A DNA stretch of 45,133 nt, taken from the NCBI RefSeq assembly GCF_900196725.1, contig NZ_FZMP01000202.1, positions 1 through 45,133 on the forward strand, given 5' to 3'. Under the pieces are notes generated by a model. It was not told the origin of the DNA. It saw nothing but the letters and a program-made list of their open reading frames with translations, and did not search any database. Shown here piece by piece: positions 17,156-25,600 of this stretch (positions within the stretch are counted from its first letter, which is position 1; each line of letters opens with the position of its first letter). Source of the DNA: Candidatus Methanoperedens nitratireducens. Its GTDB lineage: Archaea > Halobacteriota > Methanosarcinia > Methanosarcinales > Methanoperedenaceae. The position numbers and the translations under genes were made by a program.

Positions 17156-17803
17156 ATGAGGAAAATGACAGCACGTGTCTCTGGCAGCATATTTCAATGC
17201 TGTGTTCCTTTAGCCAGCATGGTTGATCGTCTTGAAGTTATTTCAATTTTCAACTTTACATCCACTACTCACACTGAAGTTTGCAATATTACGCTCAAGG
17301 ATGGAATAAGCATAGAAAACCTAAAGAGCGATTTTATCACCGATTTAATCGTCATAGGGAATGAGGGCAGGAACTATACCTGCCTGACGAAAGGAAATAT
17401 CTCTGATGAGATTTCCAGGTTTATAGGACGATTTGACCTCAAACTGGAGTACCCGATTATTTTTGACGGGAATACATGTCAGTTTGGGGTTATAGGTTCA
17501 CCTGAAGAATTAAATAATATCCTTAAAACCGCCAGAGAAATCGGGTGGGGATTTGAAATACTGTCGCTACAAAAATATAATCCTCTGGACTTGAATGCCT
17601 TTAGCAAACTAACCAAAAAGCAAAAAGAAATATTGCTGCAGGCATATGATAACGGTTATTTTGATCATCCAAGGAAAATTAATGCAGAACAGCTTGCCAG
17701 GAAGATTGGGATTCATAAGACGACTCTCCTGGATCATCTGCATAAAGCAGAGAGACAGCTCATCAGGAATATAATCGGAGAAAAAAAAATAAACAGATTT
17801 TGA
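17156..17803 (+). CDS. Bacterio-opsin activator-type HTH_10 regulator 2, cysteine-rich
   Basis: A 215-residue paralogue of the regulator at 9772. The HTH_10 domain is at the C-terminus (LTKKQKEILLQAYDNGYF, then LARKIGIHKTTLLDHLHKAE). The sensor half keeps the same five cysteines: CC at 15-16, and C43, C76 (NYTCL) and C108 (NTCQF). It is divergent from the ArsA-led operon across a palindrome-bearing promoter region and converges on the end of the DGC/aquaporin operon, so it is well placed to control either. HTH_10 proteins are common haloarchaeal and methanogen activators. Ligand sensing through the cysteines is inferred from their conservation between the two copies only. Confidence 0.87.
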   Translation: MRKMTARVSGSIFQCCVPLASMVDRLEVISIFNFTSTTHTEVCNITLKDGISIENLKSDFITDLIVIGNEGRNYTCLTKGNISDEISRFIGRFDLKLEYPIIFDGNTCQFGVIGSPEELNNILKTAREIGWGFEILSLQKYNPLDLNAFSKLTKKQKEILLQAYDNGYFDHPRKINAEQLARKIGIHKTTLLDHLHKAERQLIRNIIGEKKINRF

Positions 17804-17812
17804 GAGTGTACC

Positions 17813-19078
17813 TTACGTTTTTAGGACTTTGAATTTCTTCTGCTCATCTTTATTATCGATTCTCCTATGTAAGATTCTCCTATGTAATTCACTATATTTG
17901 CCCAACGCTTCTAACGAAAAGGCCGTAGTGAAATCTTCTGAGCCAATATAAACCGGCCAAATCCCACCTGTACTGACACCAATTTCTGCCCAACCACCAT
18001 CATTTCTCTGGGTGCTCATTATATACTCGATAGCATTGTCTAATGCTTTACCTTTATATCCTGTGTTTAATAAAGAAACGGCCGCCAGGCTTGTATTAAT
18101 TTCATTCCCCCAGCTTCCATCCGGTTTTTGTGTACTCAAAAGATATCTTCTTATAACCGGCATTGAAGGCTCTAAATCCTTCACATGCCCATCGGCATAA
18201 GCCCTTGTGAACATGTAGAGCTGGATGTATGGATCATTATAATATATCGTAGGATCGGTGAAAGAATTATTAGCTATATAACTATTTAGATAGCCGCTTA
18301 CTTCAGGCGCCTGTTTTCCATCAAGGGAGAGAGCATATAGCATATTTGCATTTACTACAATATCTATATCATTTTGTTTATAGTAAAAATAAAGCGGGTC
18401 TGATTTATTCAGCCATTTTTCTTCATTCATCCAGGTATAAAACAAACCATCAGGGGCTCTGAAGTTAAGCGCGTACTCCATGCCATCATCTTCAACAGGT
18501 ATTCCGTTTTCTCTTAAAGAGGCAAAAGCTACTGAGGTATCGTCCAGATCGGGCGGTATATAAGGATCAACTAACAGATACGAGTCAGGTGGTATAATGG
18601 GATTTTTCCCATAGAATCTCCATACTCCTGGGTCCTCTTTATTAGCCAGTAAGTACTCTACTAGTTTACTTTTTATTCCATCGGCTTCCGAATTCAAATC
18701 CACAAAATTAAGTGCATGAAGGATAAATGACGTATCGAAAACTAATGGTATGTACACACTGTTAGACATATCCGGGCTTTTTGAGATGTATGCAGGAAAC
18801 CCGCCTGAAGGTAATTGCCGTTCTTTTAAGAAAGATATTGAATTTTCTATGCTTGTGTCTACTTCTTTAAGAAATCCATCACAGCGGTCACTATGCATAT
18901 CATCTGTCAATTCACTGCATGATGATTGCATCTCCATCGAATTCTGTGAAGCAGTGGCACCATGCATACCAGCGGTTACGTAAGCAGAAAACCCCAGTAT
19001 AAGGATTATTGTTGACCAATACCTCATGGATTTTCTTAAGGCGATTCGTTTATAATTTATTATTTTTTCTTTTATCAT
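17813..19078 (-). CDS. Secreted alpha/alpha-barrel (terpene cyclase/prenyltransferase-fold) protein
   Basis: 421 residues. An N-terminal membrane/signal helix (TIILILGFSAYVTAG) is followed by a mature part made of helical repeats with QW-like turns (LPSGGFPAY near 90, KPDGSWGN and RNDGGWAEIG near the C-terminus). That is the alpha/alpha toroid of squalene cyclases, prenyltransferases and complement-like proteins. DLDDT (177-181) in PPDLDDTSVAFASLRENG looks like the DxDD acid motif of class II terpene cyclases. An exported terpene cyclase would be unusual, so a binding or other enzymatic role is equally possible. The start has GGAGAT six bases upstream. It is last in the DGC/aquaporin/H-protein operon, 17 bases after the H-like gene. 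Confidence 0.65.
   Translation of the reverse strand: MIKEKIINYKRIALRKSMRYWSTIILILGFSAYVTAGMHGATASQNSMEMQSSCSELTDDMHSDRCDGFLKEVDTSIENSISFLKERQLPSGGFPAYISKSPDMSNSVYIPLVFDTSFILHALNFVDLNSEADGIKSKLVEYLLANKEDPGVWRFYGKNPIIPPDSYLLVDPYIPPDLDDTSVAFASLRENGIPVEDDGMEYALNFRAPDGLFYTWMNEEKWLNKSDPLYFYYKQNDIDIVVNANMLYALSLDGKQAPEVSGYLNSYIANNSFTDPTIYYNDPYIQLYMFTRAYADGHVKDLEPSMPVIRRYLLSTQKPDGSWGNEINTSLAAVSLLNTGYKGKALDNAIEYIMSTQRNDGGWAEIGVSTGGIWPVYIGSEDFTTAFSLEALGKYSELHRRILHRRIDNKDEQKKFKVLKT
17858..17887. repeat. Perfect 15-bp tandem duplication inside a gene
   Basis: Two adjacent copies of GATTCTCCTATGTAA add one extra LHRRI unit near the C-terminus of the secreted barrel protein. The duplication keeps the reading frame and looks recent. 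Confidence 0.9.
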
Positions 19079-19095
19079 TTCGCTATCTCCAGTTG

Positions 19096-19539
19096 TTAAT
19101 GTTTTTTCTCCATTTCATCAACTGCAACCTGAAGCACCTGCATGTACCTTTTCGGGCCAAGTAAATTGGCTGGGACAGACTGTTTGATCTTTACCAGCCA
19201 ACCGTCATCTCCATAGGGATTTTTATTGAGGGGGGTCGGATCATCATAAAGTTCTTCATTGATTTCTATGATGCTTCCTTCTGTCGGAGATTTAATGTAC
19301 ATAACCGATTTGCTACCTTCGACAGAACCGAAAGCGCTCCCCCTGTTGACCAGATCGCCCACTTCGACATCGTAGGATATAAAGTAAATTTCTTTAACAA
19401 GCTTTAGGAAAAAATCTGAAACCCCTATCTTAAGGACCGCATCATTTTCAACCCCCCATAAATGGGATGTTGTGTACCCGAGCCATGCTGGTACCTTTAC
19501 TTTATCTCTTCCGAATTCGTAAATCTGTTTATCTTCCAT
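19096..19539 (-). CDS. Lipoyl carrier protein, glycine-cleavage H-like
   Basis: About 147 residues with the H-protein fold. KIGVSDFFLKLVKEIYFI corresponds to 'GITDFA...GDIVFVELP'. VEGSKS places K77 at the lipoyl-lysine site of 'ESVKA'. The end (EELYDDPTPLNKNPYGDDG, then WLVKIK) is canonical. No GcvP or GcvT is nearby; the neighbours are an Fe-S/DUF116 fusion, an aquaporin and a DGC protein. It is therefore more likely a dedicated lipoate-based carrier, like the LbpA proteins of sHdr sulfur oxidation, than part of glycine cleavage. ATG 19539 is chosen; a TTG at 19563 lies inside the upstream gene. Confidence 0.78.
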   Translation of the reverse strand: MEDKQIYEFGRDKVKVPAWLGYTTSHLWGVENDAVLKIGVSDFFLKLVKEIYFISYDVEVGDLVNRGSAFGSVEGSKSVMYIKSPTEGSIIEINEELYDDPTPLNKNPYGDDGWLVKIKQSVPANLLGPKRYMQVLQVAVDEMEKKH

Positions 19540-19549
19540 ACGAATCCGC

Positions 19550-20863
19550 CTATTTTGGTTCAAGGAATATGGATTCTAAAGCCCTGTCCAGTTCAACTAC
19601 AGTATTTTTACAGCCTGACTTCAGGAGTGGGACGCCTCTTGCGCTAATTCCGAATGCATCAAGTTTCGGTATTGATTTGTAAAGCGAATCTAAACACCCG
19701 ATACCGAGGAAAGCTATCCCTCTCTTTTTTTCGGTTAGCAATTTGAGGACTACGGTTGAACCTTCTGCTACGAATACCGTATACCCTAACTTTTCTGATG
19801 CCTTTTTTAACGGGAATATATTACATTCCTTACTCCCGCATTCCGCACATACAAGTTTTACTCCCCCGCCCACGTCTTCGTATTTTCCTTTACAATGCAC
19901 CTGGTCGCGAAGACAATGCGGTATTATTATTACACGGCGCTCATATGGGGTCTCTGTGAACTTTTGCTTTAGAGATTCGTTTTTTAACTCAACCACTGTA
20001 AAGCGGCGATAATCCTCTTTAATCCCCAGCTGGTTAAGAAATTCTTCAGCGAATATTTCCACATCTGCTTCTCCCAGCCGTCCTGCCGCATCGGGTGCTT
20101 TCTCCCTGATCAACATACGGGTCAATTCATCGGGTATGTCTTTATCAAATGAAATAGTCCCTGCGTTCTTAGCTGCATCTGCAACTTGCGGTGCGCTTCC
20201 CTGTTCAGGCATGATCTCCCGGGCGTTTTGTCCGGTTTTTTCTGCATTTTGTATCTCTTTACCGGCTATCCAGCCGTCGGAGGACTTTGGGAAAATAATT
20301 GCGCGGACAGGGCACAGACGGGCACATGCCGGACATTTATCTTTGCATTTATATGGATTTTTAACGATTACGCAGTCGTTATCATTCTCTTTTATCCCGA
20401 ATACGCCATAGATGCAATAATCATAACAAGCCCCGCAGGCTTTTAGACCCAGACATCGTTCGTAATTAATAACCGGGAACCATTCATTAATTTTTTCTGA
20501 TTTCCTGGGGAATACCATTTCAAGCTGGGAGATGACGTCCCGGGTTGTCGCTCCATGAAAGCTTATCGGGATAAAATTCCCGTTCAGGTTTTTTTTTTGC
20601 AGGATTTCTTCAAAAAGCCATCTCTGTGCTTTCGGATGGCAGGCCAATACGGCAAGTTTTTCGATGTCCCTGTCCAGCAGCCGGCTAAGGTAGTTTATGC
20701 CGATTTTACGGCTGCATAAACTGGGGTGCATTCCTATAAAAGAAACGTCCAGGTTATCCTGGACGTAGGTTACAACTTGATCTAAATCAAAATCCTTTAC
20801 GTAACTGTTACCATTACACTGACAGATTATAAGACCCGTCTCCCTGTTTTTTGCGTCTGTCAT
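19550..20863 (-). CDS. HdrA-like N-domain / 2[4Fe-4S] ferredoxin / DUF116 fusion protein
   Basis: 437 residues in three parts. Residues 10-80 (GLIICQCNGN, PSLC at 50, LACHPK at 75) resemble the cysteine-containing N-terminal domain of HdrA-type proteins. Residues 137-184 hold two cluster motifs, CLGLKACGACYDYC and CKDKCPACARLC. After a low-complexity linker, residues ~305-435 (IIIPHCLRDQ, LVCAECGSKECN, GVPLLKSGCKNTVVELD) match DUF116, a cysteine-rich domain of unknown function common in anaerobes. No FAD-binding HdrA core is present. The ATG overlaps the aquaporin stop by one base, so it is in the same operon. An electron or sulfur relay to the lipoyl protein encoded next is inferred. Confidence 0.75.
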   Translation of the reverse strand: MTDAKNRETGLIICQCNGNSYVKDFDLDQVVTYVQDNLDVSFIGMHPSLCSRKIGINYLSRLLDRDIEKLAVLACHPKAQRWLFEEILQKKNLNGNFIPISFHGATTRDVISQLEMVFPRKSEKINEWFPVINYERCLGLKACGACYDYCIYGVFGIKENDNDCVIVKNPYKCKDKCPACARLCPVRAIIFPKSSDGWIAGKEIQNAEKTGQNAREIMPEQGSAPQVADAAKNAGTISFDKDIPDELTRMLIREKAPDAAGRLGEADVEIFAEEFLNQLGIKEDYRRFTVVELKNESLKQKFTETPYERRVIIIPHCLRDQVHCKGKYEDVGGGVKLVCAECGSKECNIFPLKKASEKLGYTVFVAEGSTVVLKLLTEKKRGIAFLGIGCLDSLYKSIPKLDAFGISARGVPLLKSGCKNTVVELDRALESIFLEPK

Positions 20864-21555
20864 CAGAGCACCCCCTTTGAAGAAATCTCTTTTTCAACAG
20901 ATAATTCAATATTGTTTTCTTTGAAAAGTAATCTGTACAGGAATGCCGCAAGTATTGCGCCTCCCAGTGGAGCGATTAGATATATCCACTGGTTCGTGAA
21001 CGTTGCGGAAACCAGAGCCGGTCCGAGAGACCTTGCCGGGTTCATCGATGCACCGCTAATCGGTCCGCCGAACATCGCATCCAGTCCTACGGCAGCCCCG
21101 ATAGCCGCTGCAGACATACCGATGCCGTGCTTGTGCATGATTACGGCCATTATTACGAACATCAGGAAGAAAGTTAAAATGAATTCCAGTACAAAGGACT
21201 GCTGCCAGCCATATCTCGGCTGGGTCGCCCCCAGATTGCTGACTTTTCCAAAAAGAAAAAGCAATGTTATCGATGCCAGTATGCTTCCGAAAAGCTGGGA
21301 TGCAATATAGGGCAGCGTCTTTTTAGGTTCGAATTTTCCTGTCAGTGCCAGTGCAACGGTAACTGCAGGATTCAAATGCGCACCCGACACATTCCCCAGG
21401 CAATAAATCAGGATTGCAACTGTGAACCCGAAAGTCAATGCAATGCCCATGCTGGTTATTTCTCCGGTCAAGGCATTGATAATTATGGCGCCGGTCCCGG
21501 CGAACACCAGCATGAATGTCCCTATGCACTCAGCGGCACAACACTTTCGCAACAT
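20863..21555 (-). CDS. MIP-family aquaporin
   Basis: About 230 residues and six membrane helices with two half-helices carrying HLNPAVT and SMNPARS, the paired NPA filters. After the second NPA the sequence is RSLGPALV, as in water-type and AqpM-like channels; glycerol facilitators have RDFGP. ATG 21555, with GGGGAG four bases upstream, is preferred over longer in-frame starts. It then overlaps the DGC gene by 26 bases. Aquaporins inside thiol/metal operons can pass arsenite or other uncharged small hydroxides, as AqpS does in Sinorhizobium. That is only a parallel here; water, H2S or CO2 passage is also possible. Confidence 0.9.
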   Translation of the reverse strand: MLRKCCAAECIGTFMLVFAGTGAIIINALTGEITSMGIALTFGFTVAILIYCLGNVSGAHLNPAVTVALALTGKFEPKKTLPYIASQLFGSILASITLLFLFGKVSNLGATQPRYGWQQSFVLEFILTFFLMFVIMAVIMHKHGIGMSAAAIGAAVGLDAMFGGPISGASMNPARSLGPALVSATFTNQWIYLIAPLGGAILAAFLYRLLFKENNIELSVEKEISSKGVL

Positions 21556-22108
21556 ATTTCTCCCCATCTTTAAGGTTAATTTCAGGCATGCTTTTCGGCT
21601 TATAAAACCCATCGTAGCAATCGTAATCAAGGGTCTTTTCTATCTCGGGGTCATGAGTTAAGCCGTGCATGTTTACTTTCTGTACTTTGAAGTTGTAATC
21701 AGGGTCATCAAGTATGCCTTTTGCAATAATAGCCACTCTTTCAGCTACGACACGTGCCAGCTCTTTGCCTGATTCTTCAAGTTCCTGTCGTGTATGCCCC
21801 GGGCTCAGCCTGGTTTCATGTATGATTTCCGGTACGTATACCCTTGCAGCCGGCTTTATCCCGCAAAAATGACATATATGGCTTCCACATTTTTCATTGC
21901 AACCGTCTATAACGATTGTCGGATACACTTCTGCCATATCGATATCTTCGATAACTCCCGAGATAAGCGCCGGTATACAAAGTAAAATTGTCTGGTCTGG
22001 AAGCAGCTCTTCATTTACAATGTATGCTGCCAACCGGGTCACTCCCGCCACGGTCTGGCCTATACCCATGCAAGGGGCTATAGTTACCCTCTCAATAGGC
22101 TCCTTCAA
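21530..22108 (-). CDS. DGC-domain putative zinc-binding protein
   Basis: About 192 residues. The DGC signature lies in PTIVIDGCNEKC, with further cysteines in HICHFCG; from this start these are C70, C74, C79 and C82, plus C13 (APCMGIG) and C44. This matches the DGC (PF08859-type) proteins, which are called zinc-binding and are often found with redox and arsenic-related genes, function unknown. The start is set at TTG 22108, because GGAGTG lies six bases upstream and homology to the family begins there; an in-frame ATG at 22168 would place the start before this ribosome site. First gene of a five-gene operon, ending inside the aquaporin gene. Confidence 0.75.
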   Translation of the reverse strand: MKEPIERVTIAPCMGIGQTVAGVTRLAAYIVNEELLPDQTILLCIPALISGVIEDIDMAEVYPTIVIDGCNEKCGSHICHFCGIKPAARVYVPEIIHETRLSPGHTRQELEESGKELARVVAERVAIIAKGILDDPDYNFKVQKVNMHGLTHDPEIEKTLDYDCYDGFYKPKSMPEINLKDGEKYVAKVLCR

Positions 22109-22114
22109 ATTAAT

Positions 22115-22120
22115 CACTCC
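22115..22120 (-). promoter_or_regulatory. Ribosome binding site that sets a TTG start
   Basis: The minus strand reads GGAGTG, six bases before TTG 22108. It supports TTG as the real start of the DGC gene and shortens the maximal open frame by 20 codons. Confidence 0.6.
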
Positions 22121-22148
22121 TTTGTTTTTTAAAATCGATTGAAATGCC

Positions 22149-22162
22149 GGTATTGAAATACC
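22149..22162. promoter_or_regulatory. 14-bp palindrome at the DGC operon promoter, candidate operator
   Basis: GGTATTGAAATACC (GGTATT, two bases, AATACC) is perfectly symmetric in its arms. It lies about 40 bases before the TTG start, just downstream of a TATA-like TATAAAAA, so it would cover the predicted transcription start. Confidence 0.4.
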
Positions 22163-22190
22163 TGGCACCAGCTTCTTTTTTTATTGCTTT

Positions 22191-22198
22191 TTTTATAC
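22191..22198 (-). promoter_or_regulatory. Probable TATA box of the DGC/aquaporin operon
   Basis: The minus strand reads GAGTAGTATAAAAA, with a purine-rich BRE-like stretch before TATAAAAA. The predicted transcript start near 22168 leaves a ~60-base leader that includes the palindrome. No gene was found from 22169 to 22433. Confidence 0.45.
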
Positions 22199-22433
22199 TA
22201 CTCCCTCCTAAGGATTATATCTACATCACCCTTTATCGTTTAGATTTTATGCCATACATATATGGTGTCTTTATAAGCAGGAGCCTGGTTTCCAAAATTT
22301 CTATTTCGCAAGCATATGGTTTTACAAAACGTTACTTCGGAAAATTTCACATAAGGTAGGCTCACCATGCCGCTGTTGATATGATAAAAAAGGACCGATA
22401 AATAAAGAATTCTTTTAAAAAGCTATGATAATA

Positions 22434-22505
22434 AGCCAGGGTCCGGACTCGAACCGGAATGGAATCGCTCTGCAGGCGATTGCGTAGCCGTTCCGCCACC
22501 CTGGC
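22434..22505 (-). tRNA. tRNA-Cys (GCA)
   Basis: 72 bases on the minus strand fold as a cloverleaf. The acceptor GCCAGGG pairs with CCCTGGC. The anticodon stem ATCGC/GCGAT closes the loop CTGCAGA, giving anticodon GCA. The T arm has CCGGTTCGAGTCCGG. The unpaired base before the 3' CCA position is U73, the identity base for tRNA-Cys. CCA is not encoded and no intron is present. It lies between the DGC operon promoter region and the 3' end of the multiheme cytochrome gene. Confidence 0.95.
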
Positions 22506-22634
22506 GTATGGGGGCTACATACACATTATAGATAATAAGGTTTTTGCAAAAGCATTATAGTTTTTCCTATCCTTCCATACTGCCCCATATCAGGACTGCA
22601 AAAAATAAAACCAGAAGCTATCCCTCCGGTGAAC

Positions 22635-25600
22635 TCAACCTCTCCTCATTCTGAAAATAACCACTGCTAAAAATAACGAAACAGCAAGAACAGGCAACAA
22701 GGCTGCTCTGGATTCTCCCCCGGTACCTTGCACCACAAAAGTGACAGCCTCCTCAGGACCCCATTTATTGTTCCGCTCCATAGCCCTGACATAGATCGTA
22801 TGGTCTCCCGGCGCAAGTCCGGAGGTATCAAGCGTGGCAGTAATCTCTTCTGTCTGGTCATCAAAAGAGCCATCCGTCGCAGCCATTGGAAATGCTCTGG
22901 CAGATGAGTCGATATAATACTCGGCAGCTCTGACCTTCATCAGGTATCCCGCCATGATGGTGGCTTTAATTGTGATATTTTCCCCTGGAACGACCTCTTT
23001 TTTTGACAATGACAGGTCCTTTATGGTCGGCACTACATCGAACCGCAGTAACTTATGGGTATTCTCTATATGACATGACCTGCAATTCTCCTGACTGCCG
23101 TGTTTTTCATCCCCTATGTATGTGGCATTGAAAAACGGCGTCTGCTGCTCTACATGGCAGGATTTGCACTCCCTGGGTGACCTGTAGTTCGCAGGGTGCC
23201 GTTCCGGCTCCTTCCCGGTCCCGTGGCATGCCCAGCAGGCTTTATTAATAGCAGCAACACTGCCAGGAGCCTCCGGGTTGATTCCGGTATGTGCCCCCAG
23301 CTCACCTACATTGTGGCAGGAAACGCAATCCGGGCCTCCGCCCCTGCCCTGCTGCAGCAGCGGTACATGCAGATTTGTGGGAATCCTTCCTGTCAGGAAC
23401 GTATCATTTTCCCACAGCCAGCTTGTATTATATCCCGAAATAGTGGTGTTATCATTTATTTCTTCTATTTCTTTTATTTCGGGCGAGAGGGCAAGGATGT
23501 CTTCAAGAACCACAACACCCGGCGTTCCCGCCTGTATTTCGGCAACTTTCGCCCTGAATAATGTTATGTTTTTACGTTCTATCCCCAGTTCCATATCCGG
23601 CTCGTACACGAACATGTTCCCGCGCTCCACGATTTCCGTATAATTGCTATCGTTGCCGCCAGCCTGCAGCAAGAATCTGGCTGAGGCGCTTTTATTATCT
23701 ATGCCTTCAAGAGTAAAGCTGTAATTCCCGGCAAGTTCCCATTTACCTCCCTCTCTTAATGTCATTCGTTTGCTTCTTTCTATATCGCTGTGTGCATCGG
23801 CAGGCGTCATGTTAGTCAGGAGCCGGAGAGCCTGTTCCTGGTAAAACTCATTTTTATCAGAAGAGTTAAAGAATACCTCAGTATAAAATAGTTTATCATC
23901 TATCCGGTCAATCACTGTGTATTTGCGCCTTACGGCATCACCGCTGAAATGGCACTGGTAGCAGGAAGTTGTTTTGTTCTCGTAATGCAGTCTTTTTATC
24001 CTGGTGCCGTCGAACTGTATAAAGCTCTCATTGTCGGAAACGAACATCCCCGTGATATTGAGTATGAGTACGGGGATCCTGGTGGTTGCGTTATCTACCA
24101 TGCGATACTCTTCGTAGATGTATTTTCCAGTATTCACAAGTCCTTTATCCACCAGTGCATCAGCCTTATATAACTCCATATTGGCGCTACCCCGCTTGGT
24201 TGATATTCCCGTTACCTTTATCCTGTATCCAATACCGAGTTCAACGAATTCCCCTTCGCGGGCAGTGAATTTATTATTCAACTTATCAAGTTCGATCATG
24301 GATGTCCTGTTTTTATTTATCTCGGTGGCGTTACCCCATTTTTCTGAATTGTCCTTATCGAGATGGCAGTAGATACAATTCATGGAGCCTATCAGATTCC
24401 CGGTGGTAGCGTAGTGGGAAACGGATGCGTTAAGGTTTTCACCCGCTTCAGTTAAGCTATTGGAATGACAGGATTCACAGGGAACTTTTGTAGAAATATT
24501 GAAATTCGTGGTGTTTTCGGGATTGCCATTAAGGGCAGCATCCTTAAAATGAGAATAAACCATGGGCGCCCTGAAGGACTGGGAAAGGGAATGGCAGTCA
24601 TTATTGCTGCACCTGCGCGGGTTTCTATATCTTAACGGGTGTCCTGCCGGCTCATTACCCTCGCCGTGGCATGCCCAGCAGGCTTTATCCGCTATCTCTG
24701 AAAGCATTGTGTTGTTCGTTGCATTGCTGTTGAGATTCTCGTGCACACCCACCTTGAACGCTGAAAAATTTATCCGTTTTGGAGCTATCCCGTTTATATC
24801 ATGGCACAGTGCGCAGTCAGTACCCCCCCCGGATGCCGAACCTGTGGCAACATTATGCATGAACCCTGTTATCCCCGCACCCGTTGCCAGGATTCCGTGG
24901 CAGCCTTTGCATGCGGCATCATCCATGGTAATATCACTGTGATCAAAATACGCAGGAGCGCTCCGGTTGGCGCCGTAAGTGGCGTTTCCTGTGATCTCAG
25001 GAGGAACGGATAAGTTATCCCCCGTGAAGGTACTTACCGTATCATTATAGGTATTTGCGCCGCTGGCATAGCCCTGCCAGTGGCATGAGGCGCACCACGA
25101 GGTACCATCAATGGTTGAGTTCACGGTATTATTGCCTTCCCACAGGGATGGTCTGCCCAGAGCGGCGGTCTTATGCAGCGTATCGCCGTGGCAGTACTTG
25201 CATGATGAAAGCTGGGCGCTCCCATCAGTCCCATTCATCCAGTAACCGGATGTCGCATTCCACTTCATTCCTGCAAGAGCATCGTTGCTGTGATTCAGGG
25301 GGTTTGAAACCTGCGGGGCACTTCCTGTAAGGGCTCCTGCCTTTGGCTGCGAAAGTAACGCGCTCAGGAAAGAAGAGTTCTGGTGGCAGTTCGTGCAGTT
25401 GCCCCTGTTAGCGTTCTCAGAACCCTGTATATATGTTGCATTCTGCGCGAATACCTTTATCGCATGGGCGTCCTGAGAATGGCAGACCGTGCAGCTTACA
25501 CTGTCGTTATGTTTTTTACGTGCAGTGTGACATGCGGTGCACTGCTGGTATTCGGTGAATGAGTTTGATGTTTCTATGGCATTGTATGGCTTGGACACGT

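Noticed and set aside
19096..19539. Glycine cleavage system locus
   Set aside because: Only an H-like protein is present; P, T and L components are absent and the neighbours point to redox or sulfur chemistry.
10428..22108. A canonical arsenic-resistance operon
   Set aside because: No ArsR, ArsB/Acr3, ArsC or ArsM is encoded, and the ArsA and ArsD-like proteins lack part of the metalloid-binding cysteines.
22144..22359. 71-codon plus-strand frame upstream of the DGC gene
   Set aside because: It lies over the promoter, palindrome and leader of the DGC operon, lacks a ribosome site and its hydrophobicity comes from AT-rich sequence.
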